Positions 43,394 through 54,317 of a stretch of 64,000 nucleotides of DNA are shown here, piece by piece. The translations under genes and the position numbers were made by a program. The notes beneath the pieces are model-generated. The model was not told the DNA's origin. It saw nothing but the letters and a program-made list of their open reading frames with translations, and did no database searches. Every line of letters starts with the position of its first letter. Position 1 is the stretch's first letter. The stretch covers positions 186,001 to 250,000 of the forward strand of contig BQMF02000050.1 in NCBI GenBank assembly GCA_027922465.2. The letters run 5' to 3'. The stretch comes from Turritopsis dohrnii. Its lineage: Eukaryota; Cnidaria; Hydrozoa; Anthoathecata; Oceaniidae.

Positions 43394-45580
43394 TCTTATT
43401 ATAATAATCCGCGATCGTGTGTCACACTTTTATTTTAGAGAGTGACATATTTGGTTTTTTTCTCACGGTCAAAACCTTCTTATTTTTTCCCTTTTCGTCG
43501 TAAAACCACGTCAAGGCGAGAGTGTTTTTTTTGATTTTCCGCGATTAGTATATGCTCCTCCGTTTTGTTATTTTTGGTTTGCGCAGTGGAAATCAGCCGA
43601 AAAACGTCTTTGGAGGAGTGCGAGCAATGCAATTTCTTCGTTCGAAATTTGTCAACGATCATTTCGTGAGCAAGAAACTTCGCGAAGAAGACGTGTTTCT
43701 TTTTGTATAGTTGCACAAAATTGAATTGAATGTTAAACTTTTATTGTTATTGTATTTTAGATTAATAAAAGAACATGTGTAAGTGATTAGTTGTTTGTTT
43801 ACAATGTGAAAGCATGGTGAGAATACAGAAGAAGTGCAGTGACGTTTTTAAAAATTGGCTGTGCAGAATGAACGAACAGGTCTGTACGAAAGTATTATTA
43901 TAAAACTTTTATTTTAATCATTAATAAAAGAACAGGTGACACATTGGTAAGTAAGTTATGTATGTATTTTAATGTTTGTTTACGTTTTAGTTATCAAATA
44001 TCGCTATACAGAAGAAAGCAGTTTGATATTTGATGGTTTTAATTTAGTTTTGAAAGCTTTGAGTGGATGTCTCAGTTATTCTGTCGTTTAGTATGTGTAT
44101 ATGCTGCTGGATGAAAAGGAAGATGAGAGAAATTTGTTTTGGTAACGCGCGCTATTATTACATTAAAAATGGTCCTACAGCTATGAATGTTTTTATTTCT
44201 TTTATTTGTCTGTCACTGTTATGCATTGAAATCTTTTTCTTTATTTATGCCTTTCAGTTTCAGGAAACTATGCTGGGAAGTAAATCGAGTGTAATTAATT
44301 TGTTTACAGGTATGAAATATAGAAAGAAAAGAGTTTAGAAGTGTTTGATGATAATGGCTACAGAACATAATGATCAATAATATTGTTTACTAACATGATG
44401 ATGTGAATTGGTATTGAAAGGTAAACCAAAGTTAAAATAGTATCTATTTAGTTAAAACACAGTTAGTATTAGTGGATAAATAAAGGATAAGAGGGATGTT
44501 TACTGTTGTGTTTTGAATTTTCCAGAGAGGAGCTTTGAACTGAAATAAAAAATGGCTTCACATATGTGAATGTTTTCATTATGTTAAAAATTCTTTTGCT
44601 ATACTAATTCTGTCATTACGTTTGTGTTTTTAATTATTATTTTTAAGGTAAATATATTTTCAAAGTTTCTTTTAGTTTGTTTTGTTTTTCTTTCGTTTTC
44701 GTCATAGTATGATTAGGTTTTTTGTATATATATGTTTTTTGAATATTTTCATCTGTTAAAATAGAAATGAAGCACATGATGGGTTAAATTATAATGTTGA
44801 GAGGGTTAGTTAAGAGAAGAATGGATTATGTATTTAAGAAGATCATTAATTATTACTGTGCAATGAAACTGTCCTACAAAAAATAAGCGTTATTGGTTGG
44901 TTTTTTCTTAAATATATTTTATCATGTTTATGCATTATTTTGTGTTATGGTAAATCGTTTACGTACTATGCATGGGTATATAACTTTGGCATTATGATTT
45001 TATTTGTGACTTTATCTTCTGGGTAAATTTTGATTCTTAGTTTATTGTTTTTAGGATAAATGCGTACTTGAATTTAATTTTTTTTTCTTTTTTTTGTTGT
45101 TGTTTATTTCAATATTCTTATAGCATGATCAGGTTTTCGGTATTACAATTGAAATATTATTCTTTTAGGTAATAATAAAAAAAGCATAAAGAAATGAAAC
45201 TCATGGTTTTAATCATGACGTTGATGGTTTTGGGAAGAACAGACTATATATCATTTCAAAAATTCATTAATGGTTGCAGTCCAGTATTAACTTTGGAACA
45301 AAAGAAAAAGTTGGAAGGTATCAATTTGTTTTGAATTAACATTTTGTAATGTTTGGTTTCGTATGTCTGGGTAAACAGTTCTGTGTTATATATTGCCATT
45401 TTTTTTACATTAAAGTTACTTCTCTTATGCGTATAAATATATATTCTGAGCCATGTTGCTATTCGTTTCTGTTTTTAATCTTCTGAATGTAATAACAAAT
45501 TAATGCCTATAAAAAAGTTAAATTCTGCGACAGAACGCATACTGAACATGGGTGGCGAGCGACGCCGCCTGGGCGGCTAG
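43394..45580 (+). mobile_element. Non-autonomous Helitron N1 (family of Helitron A)
   Basis: Begins TCTTATTATAATAATCCGCG after A43393 and ends GCCGCCTGGGCGGCTAG before T45581, a perfect 5' TC / 3' hairpin-CTAG Helitron with the A|T target. Its first 150 bp match Helitron A. A nearly full-length inverted copy lies at 47801-49885. No gene longer than about 90 codons is present, and I find none credible. It sits inside the right arm of the ISL2EU element. Confidence 0.88.
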
Positions 45581-45793
45581 TTCAACTAATATTGTTAAAT
45601 ACAACTACCAGAATGCATTGGGTTTTAGCGAAAGAGGGGAACCGGGAATTAAAACCCGTACACAATTTTTACCCGAGTTAAAACCATCCCATACATTTTT
45701 TATCAGTTTTTGGAGCCAATTCCTTAATTTAATTTTTCGTGAACTGGACGCATACTGAACATGGGTGGCGAGCGACGCCGCCTGGGCGGCTAG

Positions 45794-46284
45794 TCTAAAT
45801 ATTAATAGCCGATTCTCTGTCTGTCTGTTTGTTTGTTTGTAAGTCACACAAAATGGTAGATGTGAACTGCGAAAGAGAGTCAGCAATGTAAGATCACACA
45901 TAAATTATAACTTTTCTTGTGCGCGACGTCAGTGTGAAACCATTGTATTGAGACCCTAATCAAATGCGACGTTTAGGGAAAATTATCTCCGTAACCAATA
46001 GGGATAACTGACGTTTTTTGAAGTCCGCGATACAGGCGATGGGGTGACGAAAAATTTGGGTCTAATTTTTTTTGGGGGACGGGTCTGTGACGTCATCAAA
46101 ATATTTGATCAAGGATATCTCCGTAACGGTTGGCCGTAGCAAAACGTTCCCATACATTTTTTTGATCAGTTTTTCGAGCTCTACAACATGGGCACACTTA
46201 TTATTGCGAATTACTTAATTTTATTTTTCGTGACCTCTACGCAGGCTGAAGATGGGCGGCGAGCGACGCCGCCTTGGCGGCTAG
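45794..46284 (+). mobile_element. Short Helitron C, directly abutting Helitron A
   Basis: Begins TCTAAATATTAATAGCCG and ends in the same hairpin type (GCCGCCTTGGCGGCTAG) before T46285. A CTGT/GTTT microsatellite lies near its 5' end. No coding capacity. Its 5' TC touches the CTAG of Helitron A, and the other side joins TE-Y coding sequence in register, so it was probably the first Helitron to enter TE-Y. Confidence 0.75.
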
Positions 46285-46981
46285 TATATTCATGATTACT
46301 TCACTGAACATGGAATTGGTGAACAAACTGCAAACATGCTGATAACTGTGCTGGTAAGTTAGATATTATTTTGAGAAACAATGGTAATTTCAAGATAAAC
46401 TCTTGTTAATCTTAGCACTTGTTTAATTTTTCAAGGCCAAAACAAAAACAACTACGTACTTTGGTATCTGGTTTGGCGGACTATGGTTGGATTGCATCGC
46501 CAAATTGAGTATTCCTTCATGAGTGTTGGTCATACCAAATTCAGTTGTGACCGATGCTTTGGTGTACTCAAAAAACGAACATCAGTAACTGGATTGTGGA
46601 CTTTGTACGACATAGCACAATGCTGCAACAATTCTGGCTCCTGTTATCGAGCAAAACTAGTAGGAACTCATGATGGTAGAGTATTAGTGCCAACATATGA
46701 CTGGGCGTCAATGCTGTCAAACTACTTCAGAAAAATTGACAATATTACCTCATACCACCATTTCCGTATCAGTCATTTAGACCCTGGGACTGTATAGTCT
46801 GGATGCAGAACCAGTTATAGTTAGCACCTATAAAAAAAATAATATTCCTAATCAATTCAAACAACCAGATATCATACAACCACAAGGATTTACTCCTGCA
46901 AGAATTAAATATCTGTATGAGGAAATCCGTCCATTTTGTGCAGAAGGAACAGATGTTGTTGCACCCAAACCAATATCTTAA
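46285..46981 (+). pseudogene. TE-Y transposase, C-terminal part
   Basis: Continues the frame left at 31036 (YIHDYFTEHGIGEQT). After a small frame change it reads CKHADNCAG, an intron follows (GTAAGT...TTTCAAG, about 46354-46434), and then GQNKNNYVLWYLVW, which is a HADNC-GQNKNN RNase-H-like catalytic block. Next come FMSVGHTKFSCDRCFGVLKK and VLVPTYDW...YHHFRISHLDPG. A frameshift near 46790 leads into the last segment (GFTPARIKYLYEEIRPFCAE), with a stop at 46979-46981. At least two frameshifts mark it as inactive. Confidence 0.65.
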
Positions 46982-47237
46982 CCACCTTATCAAAAGCTTC
47001 TCGTAAAATGGTAAAATCAAAGTTGCCAGTGTAACATTATATAACATCATCTGTATGTTATGCCACTGTTGATTCATGTTGTGGCTTTTATAGTTGCAGG
47101 CACTGTTGATTCATGTTGTGGCTTGTTCTAAGTGCAGCTATAGTATTGGCCACTGTTGATAGTTGTTGTGGCTTATTTTAAGTGCTTATTTTTGCAACTT
47201 TGTACCTAATGAACAGCCTGTAGATTCTTTTTTGTTT

Positions 47238-47415
47238 AGGTGGAGTACAAGTCCCATTGACTTACGTTCTCGTCGTGTACTCTGTTACCATGAATTGTGC
47301 ATAAAGTAAACTTTGTGCTCAGTTCATGAACTAAAAGTCAGGGCATGTGGCATATTATATCTCTAGGAGTGTAACTTTTGTTTTATTCTTCATTTTAGTG
47401 ATAAATAATAACAGA
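47238..47415 (+). other. Second copy of the micro-exon gene leader
   Basis: GGTGGAGTACAAGTCCC through CTCTGTTACCATG repeats the block at 36958, and AAAAGTCAGGGCAT repeats the second shared piece. The two loci are not alike immediately upstream, apart from a T-rich TTTAG. The 46982-47237 stretch before it contains three imperfect copies of a CACTGTTGATTCATGTTGTGGCTT repeat, shown here by its shared core CACTGTTGAT...TTGTGGCTT. Confidence 0.55.
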
Positions 47416-47507
47416 ATGGCAGAGCTTGGCAGTGACGTTGATAAAGAATGTAAGTTTTCTTATCATCTACCATCAATTTTAATGTTATTTACGAGTATCA
47501 CGTTATA

Positions 47508-47675
47508 CCTTATTCGTACTAATTTTCGCGCGTACTAATTTTCGTGCATTCGCGCAAAAAAATCGATTTGTGCGCAAAATTTAGTACAGAATTTGCACTG
47601 AAAATAGCTGTGCGCCAAAATTAATACGCGCGAAATAAATCGATGTCCAATGGGCGAAAATTAGTACGAATAAGG
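47508..47675. mobile_element. 168-bp Tc1/mariner-type MITE
   Basis: Perfect-looking inverted ends CCTTATTCGTACTAATTTTC are flanked by TA at 47506-47507 and 47676-47677. The interior holds further CGCGCA/TTAGTAC repeats and no gene. It lies in intron 1 of the micro-exon gene copy. Confidence 0.85.
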
Positions 47676-47800
47676 TAACTTTCACAATCTCCTTGCATTT
47701 CAATTCATTTCATTTAGCTGTTCTACTATACATATATATACTTACCTATATATATTTTCTATATTATATTTTTATATTTTTATAATATATATTTATTATA

Positions 47801-49885
47801 CTAGCCGCCCAGGCGGCGTCGCTCGCCACCCATGTTCAGTATGCGTTGTGTCGCAGAATTTAACTCGTGTAAAAGTTTCTTTTCAGGCATTAATTTTTTA
47901 ATTCATTTCTTACATTCAGAATATCAGAATATTAGCAACATGGCTCAGAATATATATCTATATGCAGAAGAGAAGTAAAAAACTTTTGTGTAAAAAAATG
48001 GCAATATATAACACAGAACCGTTTACCCAGACATACAAAACCAAACATTGAATAACATTACAAAATGTCAATTGAAAACAAATCGATACCTTCCAACTGT
48101 GTTTCTTTCGTGCGGAAGTTACATTATACAGCAACCATTAATGAATTTTTGAAATGATATATAGTCTGTTCTTCCCAAAACCATCAACGTCATGATTAAA
48201 ACCATGAGTTTCATTTCTTTATGTTTTTTTTATTATTGTCTAAATAAATAATATTTCAATTGTAATACCGAAAATAAAAAAAAAAAACAAACAAAAAACA
48301 AAAAGGAAATTCAAGTACGCATTTATCCTAAAAACAATAACTAAGAACAAAAATTTACACAGAAGATAAAAAGTCACAAATAAAATCATAAAGCCAAAGT
48401 TATATACCTAGGCATAGTACGTAAATGATTACCATAACACAAAATATGCATAAACGCGATAAAATATAAACTTATAAATAAAAGTTATAAATATAAAATA
48501 TAACCCATCATGTGCTTCATTTCTATTTTAACAGATGAAAACATTCAAAAAACATATACGAAAAACCTAATCATGCTATGACGAAATCTAAAGAAAAACA
48601 AAACAAAGTAAAGGAAACTTTTAAAAATATTAACCTTAAAAATAATAATTAAAAACACAGCCATTTTTTATTTCCAGTTCAAAGCTCCTCTACTCTGGAA
48701 AATTCAAAACACAACAGTAGACATCCATCTTATCCTTTATTTATCCACTAATACTAACTGTGTTTTAACTAAATAGATACTATTTTAACTTTACCTTTCA
48801 ATACCAATTCACATCATCATGATAGTAAACAATATTTATCATGTTCTGTAGCCATTATCAAACACTTCTAAACTCTTTTACTTTCTATATTTCATACCTG
48901 TAAACAAATTAATAACACTCGATTAACTTTCCAGCATACTTTCCTATTGTAAACATACACTTTCTATTTGTTTTCTACTGCAATTTCACTACCATTTTTA
49001 TACAGTGAAAGACATAAAAAGGCTTTCTTCGTAACTTCATAACTGTGGAGCCATTTTGAAATAAATAAAATAAGGAACAGTTCGTAACCAAAACAAATCA
49101 GTAAACTAAACGAAAGAACTCATATAATAAGATATCTATTCAAAGCTTTAATCTTTAATCTTTAATCTTTAATCTTTCAAAACTAAATTAGAACCATTCC
49201 TTACTGTGTAAATAAACATCATTTTGTTCTGCATTTCTTCACTACACTTTCTTCTGTATAGCGGTATTTGATAACTAAAACGTAAACAAACATTTACATA
49301 CATTTAAATACAAATACATATACCTAACTTGTAATAAAAGTTTTATAATGATACCTTTTGTTCGTTCGATCTTTCTGCAGCTAATTTTTAAAAACTTCCC
49401 TGCACTTCTTCTGTATATCTAAATATGATTTTTCATTGTAAACAAACAACTAACTCACTTACACGTGCTACCCAATACCTTAACAATACCTTCGTGCATG
49501 CAAACCTGTGTTTCTTCGTCAGTTCTTTCGTCGATTTGCTGCCTAAAACAATCAAATTTAAATAAAAATATTCGTAAAGAAACACGTCTTCTTCGCGAAG
49601 TTTTTCCTCACGAAATGATCGTTGACAAATTTCGAACGAAGAAGATTTGCATTGCTCGCACTCCTCCAAAGACGTTTTTCGGCTGATTTCCACTGCGCAA
49701 ACCAAAAATAACAAAACGGAGGAGCATATACTAATCGCAGAAAATCAAAAAAACCGCTCTCGCTTTGGCGTGGTTTTACGACGAAAAGGGAAAAAATAAG
49801 AAGGTTTTGACCGTGAGAAAAAAAGTAAATATATCACTCTCTAAAATAAAAGTGGGATGCACAATCGCGGATTATTATAATAAGA
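47801..49885 (-). mobile_element. Non-autonomous Helitron N2, inverted partner of N1
   Basis: On minus it begins TCTTATTATAATAATCCGCG at 49885 and ends with the GGCGGC hairpin and CTAG at 47801, with A before and T after. The interior matches N1 in inverse orientation over long stretches, for example TATGTCTGGGTAAAC and the TTCTGTGTTATATATTGCC region. It contains four tandem TTTAATC-type heptamers at 49147-49177. No credible gene. Confidence 0.88.
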
Positions 49886-50415
49886 TATATATATTTTTCT
49901 AACTTATTTAATTTACTTGTAAATATTTTAATCTTTTGAATTATAATAAAATGTTTTTATTTTAGAGAGTTTGTTGTAAATATACATTCATCTTTCATTT
50001 AGCTGTGGTAGTAAACAGTGACGCTTATAAAGAATGTAAGTTTCCTTATCATCTACCATCAATTTTAATTATATAATGTTTAAAGCTGTAAAAAACTTTT
50101 ACGTCAGTTTTAATATCATCTTCACTTTGTTTTTTAACTAATACATAAATCAACTATCTATTATAGATTCATACAAGGATTTCCTGTTGTACCGGAAAGA
50201 GCATCCTGGCCCCGATCCCAAAAGGCCTATAGAGCATGGAAAAGGCTCGGGGGCCAGGACCACCCTAACTTTAAGTGGGTGGACAAGCAACGAGGAGGGA
50301 GGAAGTGGACACACTGTTATTTATAACAAGTATACGCTGTCATCAGTTTTCAATTCATAAGTGAGAACACAATATAATAAAGTCTCACTAAAATGAATTG
50401 GAAACTGATGATGGT

Positions 50416-50512
50416 GGTATGAAACTACCATACATTGAGATAATAGTTCTGTGGTAGAAAATATTGACCCCCAATAATATATTCTCACCAATAATATAAA
50501 ATGTATGGTAGT
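50416..50512. repeat. ACTACCATACA inverted repeat after micro-exon gene copy 2
   Basis: GGTATGAAACTACCATACA and TGTATGGTAGTTTCAT face each other about 80 bp apart. They match the pair at 38404-38707. An ATA-rich microsatellite follows at 50522-50562. Confidence 0.6.
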
Positions 50513-50599
50513 TTCATTTTATTATAATAATAATAATATAATAATAATAATATAAACGGTCAGAATAAAGTAAATATAGAATTTCTGTTGCTTACTTCG

Positions 50600-50725
50600 G
50601 CTAAAAAGCGATTCACTTGAATCGGAAAAGCGATTATTTGAAGCTAAAAATCGATTTGAAAAAATCGCTTTTTAGATTCAAATAATCGCTTAATCGATTA
50701 AACGATTTAAATCGCTTTTTAGCTT
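50600..50725. repeat. Cluster of AAGCGATT palindromic repeats
   Basis: At least eight copies of AAGCGATT or AATCGCTT in both orientations, separated by short AT-rich spacers (for example AAAAATCGATTTG, AAAATCGCTTTTTAG). The region can fold back on itself. No transposon end recognised. Confidence 0.7.
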
Positions 50726-52443
50726 GTTATCCTTTTCCCATAAACTGTCACATATTAAGTTTTTCATAACTGAAAATTGCTATGGGCCAATTTCTGATAA
50801 TTTTCATCAAATTACCACATCAAAACGAGGCAAGGGAGCACAGTTTGGTATTTAGACATTTGAAGTAATAAGGTCTTTGAATCGCAATATAACTAAATTG
50901 TACATTACATTGATAGGATACATTTCAAGAAAACTAACAAAAATTACTATTCTTTCAGTGGTGCTATTTTCTTTTCGTAGAGTGGTCTCCGTCCGGGATG
51001 TTTTAGGGTCAGGGTTAAGGTTAGGATCATGGTTATTTTTTATCTCCATGATGAAGAGCGAACAGTAAAAAATATGGCAGAATATTTAGCGGGGTGGTGC
51101 GAATTCAACTCGCTCGTCGGAATTTGTTGAATGAATATCCGGCTTTCACGCATTCCATATTTTCGCTGGAGAACGGGTGATTCCACGCACCCACTCCGCA
51201 AACCTTATATATTGACACCATCTGTGGAGGAGACCATTTTCGGGAATCGTTGCAAGTTCGTATCGTTGCAATGCTCCCTTCCACAGATGGTTTTCTAGGA
51301 ATTTAATTTTCTCAGAACACATTTTTTGAAAGATTGTCGAACACATTGTTACGGAACACGTCTACGTGGCAGCTCCTGAAAGCATAATTTGTTTGTTTTA
51401 GTTCAAAAATAAATTAAACTTCCAATGGATCCAATGAAATCCGAAAAGTCCCTGTGAACGAGCTAACTACATTCGCCTCTTAAAACGGTGTAGCTTGACC
51501 GTTCTTACTTCGTGCTATCCGCACATTTGCGTTTTGCTTGGGAAATTTTAATTTGAAGACGCACACATTGGGTTTGTTGAGATAACAATGCTGTCTGTTC
51601 CGTACAGTCGATACACTGGAGCGCACCTAGTGTCAGTGTAGTTGTTTAGGACGCTGAGTAGAAGGATTTGAATGATTTCAGGATCTGTTCACATGAACTC
51701 ATAAGAACGCGAACGGTTCAAAGAAGCGAGAGGAACGAAGAAAAGGTGTCCCAAGATCGTTTTCCATCGATCCTGAGACCCTAAAGTCCAAAAATTTTCC
51801 CTCGGCGCCAACCATGGTGACGCATACGGCAGCCACAAAACTAAGCAACGAAAACAACAGTGGCAAACACTGACTATTAAGTTAAATGGAATGAGTAAAA
51901 CAATGAATAGCATGAAAGCGAGTACCGACATGAGGTCAGGAATATAATGCAGTGTTTCTGTTTACACACTCGTCATTTATTTGTTTAAAATCAGTTCGCT
52001 CTGGGTCAACCCTCTTATTTCTCTTTGAGCACCTTTCTTCGCAGTATCGCTCTTCTGAGAGAAATATTCAAATGTTAATGTAGACTGTACTTCGCGGTGG
52101 GTATCAAGGTATTTGCTAAGTTAAAGAATTGGAAATGAACTACGGACCTAATGATGGGACGGGAATAAAAAATCTCTCTAATTCCATTTTTGCTGGTTGA
52201 AAACCGTCCTTAAACCAAATTTATAGTAGAACGACTCTTCTGAGAATATCTAGATTAGTCATGCAAAGAGACAAGATATGATATCGTTTGTATACAATGA
52301 TCAAGAATCTGTTATATCATTTGAGAATTTCAGATATTTTTGCGCGGAAGTTTTCCTATTGTATCCCATGACGATTATTCATACAATGTCTGTGGTGTGT
52401 CTGATATGAGCGACATTAGTAGAGAATCCATAAATTGCAAAAA
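50726..52443. other. Non-genic stretch
   Basis: No gene, only short chance frames. A 12-bp perfect stem (ACCATCTGTGGA at 51217-51228 with TCCACAGATGGT at 51280-51291) encloses about 50 bases that contain a second small inverted pair around CGTTGCAA. Nothing else stands out. Confidence 0.5.
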
Positions 52444-52498
52444 CAACAATCATTGAACGTCCACAACAATCATTGAACGTCAGCAACAATCATTGAAC
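52444..52498. repeat. 20-bp tandem repeat, nearly three units
   Basis: Unit CAACAATCATTGAACGTCCA, repeated with one or two changes. It directly precedes the GACTCC-rich region. Confidence 0.85.
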
Positions 52499-53538
52499 AA
52501 ATGAGAGGAGTCAAATGACTCCTTTTAAACTAACGTGACTCCTTTTCGGTACTCAAGGATTACATGACTCCCACAAAAGGATTCAACATAAGATAATTTT
52601 AAATGACACCTTTTAGGGAGTCATTTTGACTCCTTTAGGGAGTCGAAAAGGAGTCTTTTCTCAAAGAGTATGTTTTAGGAGTCAATTGACACCTTGAAAT
52701 TTATCAGTGTACCCGATTTCGATCTGCTTAAAGCTATAAATGACATCCGCCAGAAAGTTTTCAAATACAACATCAGCCGTTATAAAAGTTCTCCAACTAT
52801 TAGCGCCACTCCGGTTATAAACTCCACCTCTCCGTTATCAGCAATTCAACATTATGGTCCCTTTATTAGCAAGATTATGCAATATGGAAGAGACACAAGA
52901 ATAAATGAAAATACGCAACAATGATTTTACACGTGTTTTCTTATAAAAAACTTACTGAACTTAACAAATTTGCTGCGCTGACAATTTTAATAGAATCAAT
53001 GTGAGAACTCTAAGGGAGTCATTTCAGAGTGCCTGTGTCGACTCCTTTTGCGAGTCATGTTGTTTCTCTCTTTTTTTTACTTCTTTTTTTTTTACTTTTT
53101 ACTTCCTTTAGCTTCTCATTGGTATGAATGACTCCCTTTCAGCTCTCTAAAATGGCGATATTTGTGACTCTCCAAAGGGAGTCAATTGAAAATGACTCTC
53201 TCACGATTCTTATTTCGTGACTCCCGTTTGAGAGTCACTTCGAATTAATGCTCAAACAAGATTCATTTTTTTGATCACCTTTAATGCTTCAATCCGCTAT
53301 GACTCCCTTCAGAGCATCATTGCGTTGATATCAAATGACGCGCTTCTGGGCATAATGTGTTAATATTAAACGATTCCCATTCCAGTATCATAATATTGAG
53401 GCACTTCTCAACGCTTGGTCATCTTGCTGATCTTGCCCCCGAATTTCATGGTGATCTCAAGGTAATTAAGAAAACAATGCCATTTACTTGAAATCATGTA
53501 TTGATCTTTTCATATAAAACACTATGAATACATACATA

Positions 53539-53904
53539 CAAAAACATTTATGAAAACGCACATAGCTTATATATAAACTTGGATATTTCATAACAACAAA
53601 TATTTTTTGAGTGTTTTTTAATTTCTACGATATACAATATTTCTTTTTTATATAGTATAATTCGATTCTCTCTCCCACTTTTCAATAAAGGTAGACCGAG
53701 AATGAAGAAAAACCACGAAGAAAGTTTTTCACGGCGCTAATTTGTGTTAATTAATATTTCACTCAAAATGAATACCAATTCTGTCTCGAAAATAGTGAAA
53801 ATACAAACACAAAGAAAAATTGAATTTTGGATTGCAGATTAAATAAGATAAAACTTTTCAAAATTACGTCACATACAGCCGAATAATGACGTTTACAAAT
53901 GAAA
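53539..53904. repeat. Duplicated block, copy 1
   Basis: About 365 bp similar to 54877-55226, sharing for example AACATTTATGAAAACGCA, TCTCTCCCAC, AAGAAAGTTT and ATTACGTCACATACA-type segments, with several small indels. It is an old direct duplication or two copies of an unrecognised repeat. Confidence 0.75.
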
Positions 53905-53929
53905 CTATAACAATAATTTGATTACAAAT

Positions 53930-54317
53930 AAAAAAATTGCACTTTGAGTAATATCCTGCATTTCTCTTAGTTCAATTAAAACATCTGCTACACCATCATC
54001 ATCATTCATGGAACAGTGCGGCTCAAAAAACTGATAATAAACATCTTCATCATCACTGCTATCACCAGCAAGATTATTGTCACTTGCATTGATATGTAAA
54101 AGTCACTTCGAGTGTATCATTCTCTGAACTAAGTCTTCATGTTAAACTTTGATGTTTTTGCACAGCTCTTTTGATTTTTGAATTTCAATACACATCCAGA
54201 AGAATTGCATTGAATAGCGAAGTTGCCCTGCATTGCATGAAAGTTCCAAAAATGTCGCACGAGCCATTTGTAATTGACTGTTTTATAAGAGCAATCAAAT
54301 TTACAGGAAAATTTCAT
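53930..54317 (-). pseudogene. C2H2-finger N-terminus of a transposon-type gene
   Basis: Minus-strand frame 54317-54129 reads KFSCKFDCSYKTVNYKWLVR, then HFWNFH, a C2H2-like finger with C-x3-C and H-x4-H. After a gap it continues with an acidic segment (NNLAGDSSDDEDVYYQFFEP) and DDDGVADVLIELREMQDITQ. I associate this arrangement with the start of the TE-X family, but no downstream part follows here, so it is a fragment. Confidence 0.45.

Larger units (their letters stand above)
39709..45650. mobile_element. ISL2EU-type transposon, interrupted by a Helitron
   Basis: The 58-bp left end (39709-39766) is matched in inverted form by 45594-45650; both contain CCCGGTTCCCCTCTTTCG and CAATGCATTCTGGTAGTTG, with few differences. 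AATT flanks both ends, but because AATT is palindromic it may be either target duplication or terminal repeat. Two convergent genes, a THAP-domain DDE transposase and a YqaJ nuclease with a SWIM finger, are the signature pair of ISL2EU elements. Both are open. Net length without the Helitron at 43394-45580 is about 3.76 kb. Confidence 0.82.
31037..45793 (+). mobile_element. Autonomous-type Helitron (Helitron A) containing an ISL2EU insertion
   Basis: The 5' end is TCTTATTATACTAATTCGCG after an A at 31036. The 3' end is a GCCGCC...GGCGGC hairpin followed by CTAG at 45790-45793. Inside are a Rep/helicase gene (32043-36571) and a micro-exon gene (37207-38301). The segment 39709-45650 is an ISL2EU element; the Helitron 3' arm resumes at 45651. 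Its 5' 150 bp and 3' terminal hairpin match the two non-autonomous copies at 43394-45580 and 47801-49885, which are likely mobilised by it. It sits directly against the 5' TC of a shorter Helitron at 45794. Confidence 0.8.
47416..50360 (+). pseudogene. Degraded second copy of the micro-exon gene
   Basis: Exon a 47416-47449 encodes MAELGSDVDKE; exon b 50003-50035 encodes VVVNSDAYKE; exon c starts at 50167. Introns are again phase 1. Exon c reads SYKDFLLYRKEHPGPDPK, aligning with the YRKTHPGP segment of the Helitron A gene. After this the matching continuation (AYRAWKRLGGQDHPNF against RAFWVWRKNGGRDREGF) is in another frame, so an indel near 50220 breaks the gene. Intron 1 has been enlarged by a MITE and by Helitron N2. 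It lies downstream of TE-Y in the same orientation. Confidence 0.6.

Noticed and set aside
44063..44338. 91-codon plus frame in Helitron N1
   Set aside because: Hydrophobic by composition, but no match is recognised, and the inverted copy N2 does not keep the frame visibly open.
45552..45758. 68-codon frame across 45552-45758
   Set aside because: It runs through a Helitron 3' hairpin, the ISL2EU end and another Helitron arm, so it cannot be a real gene.
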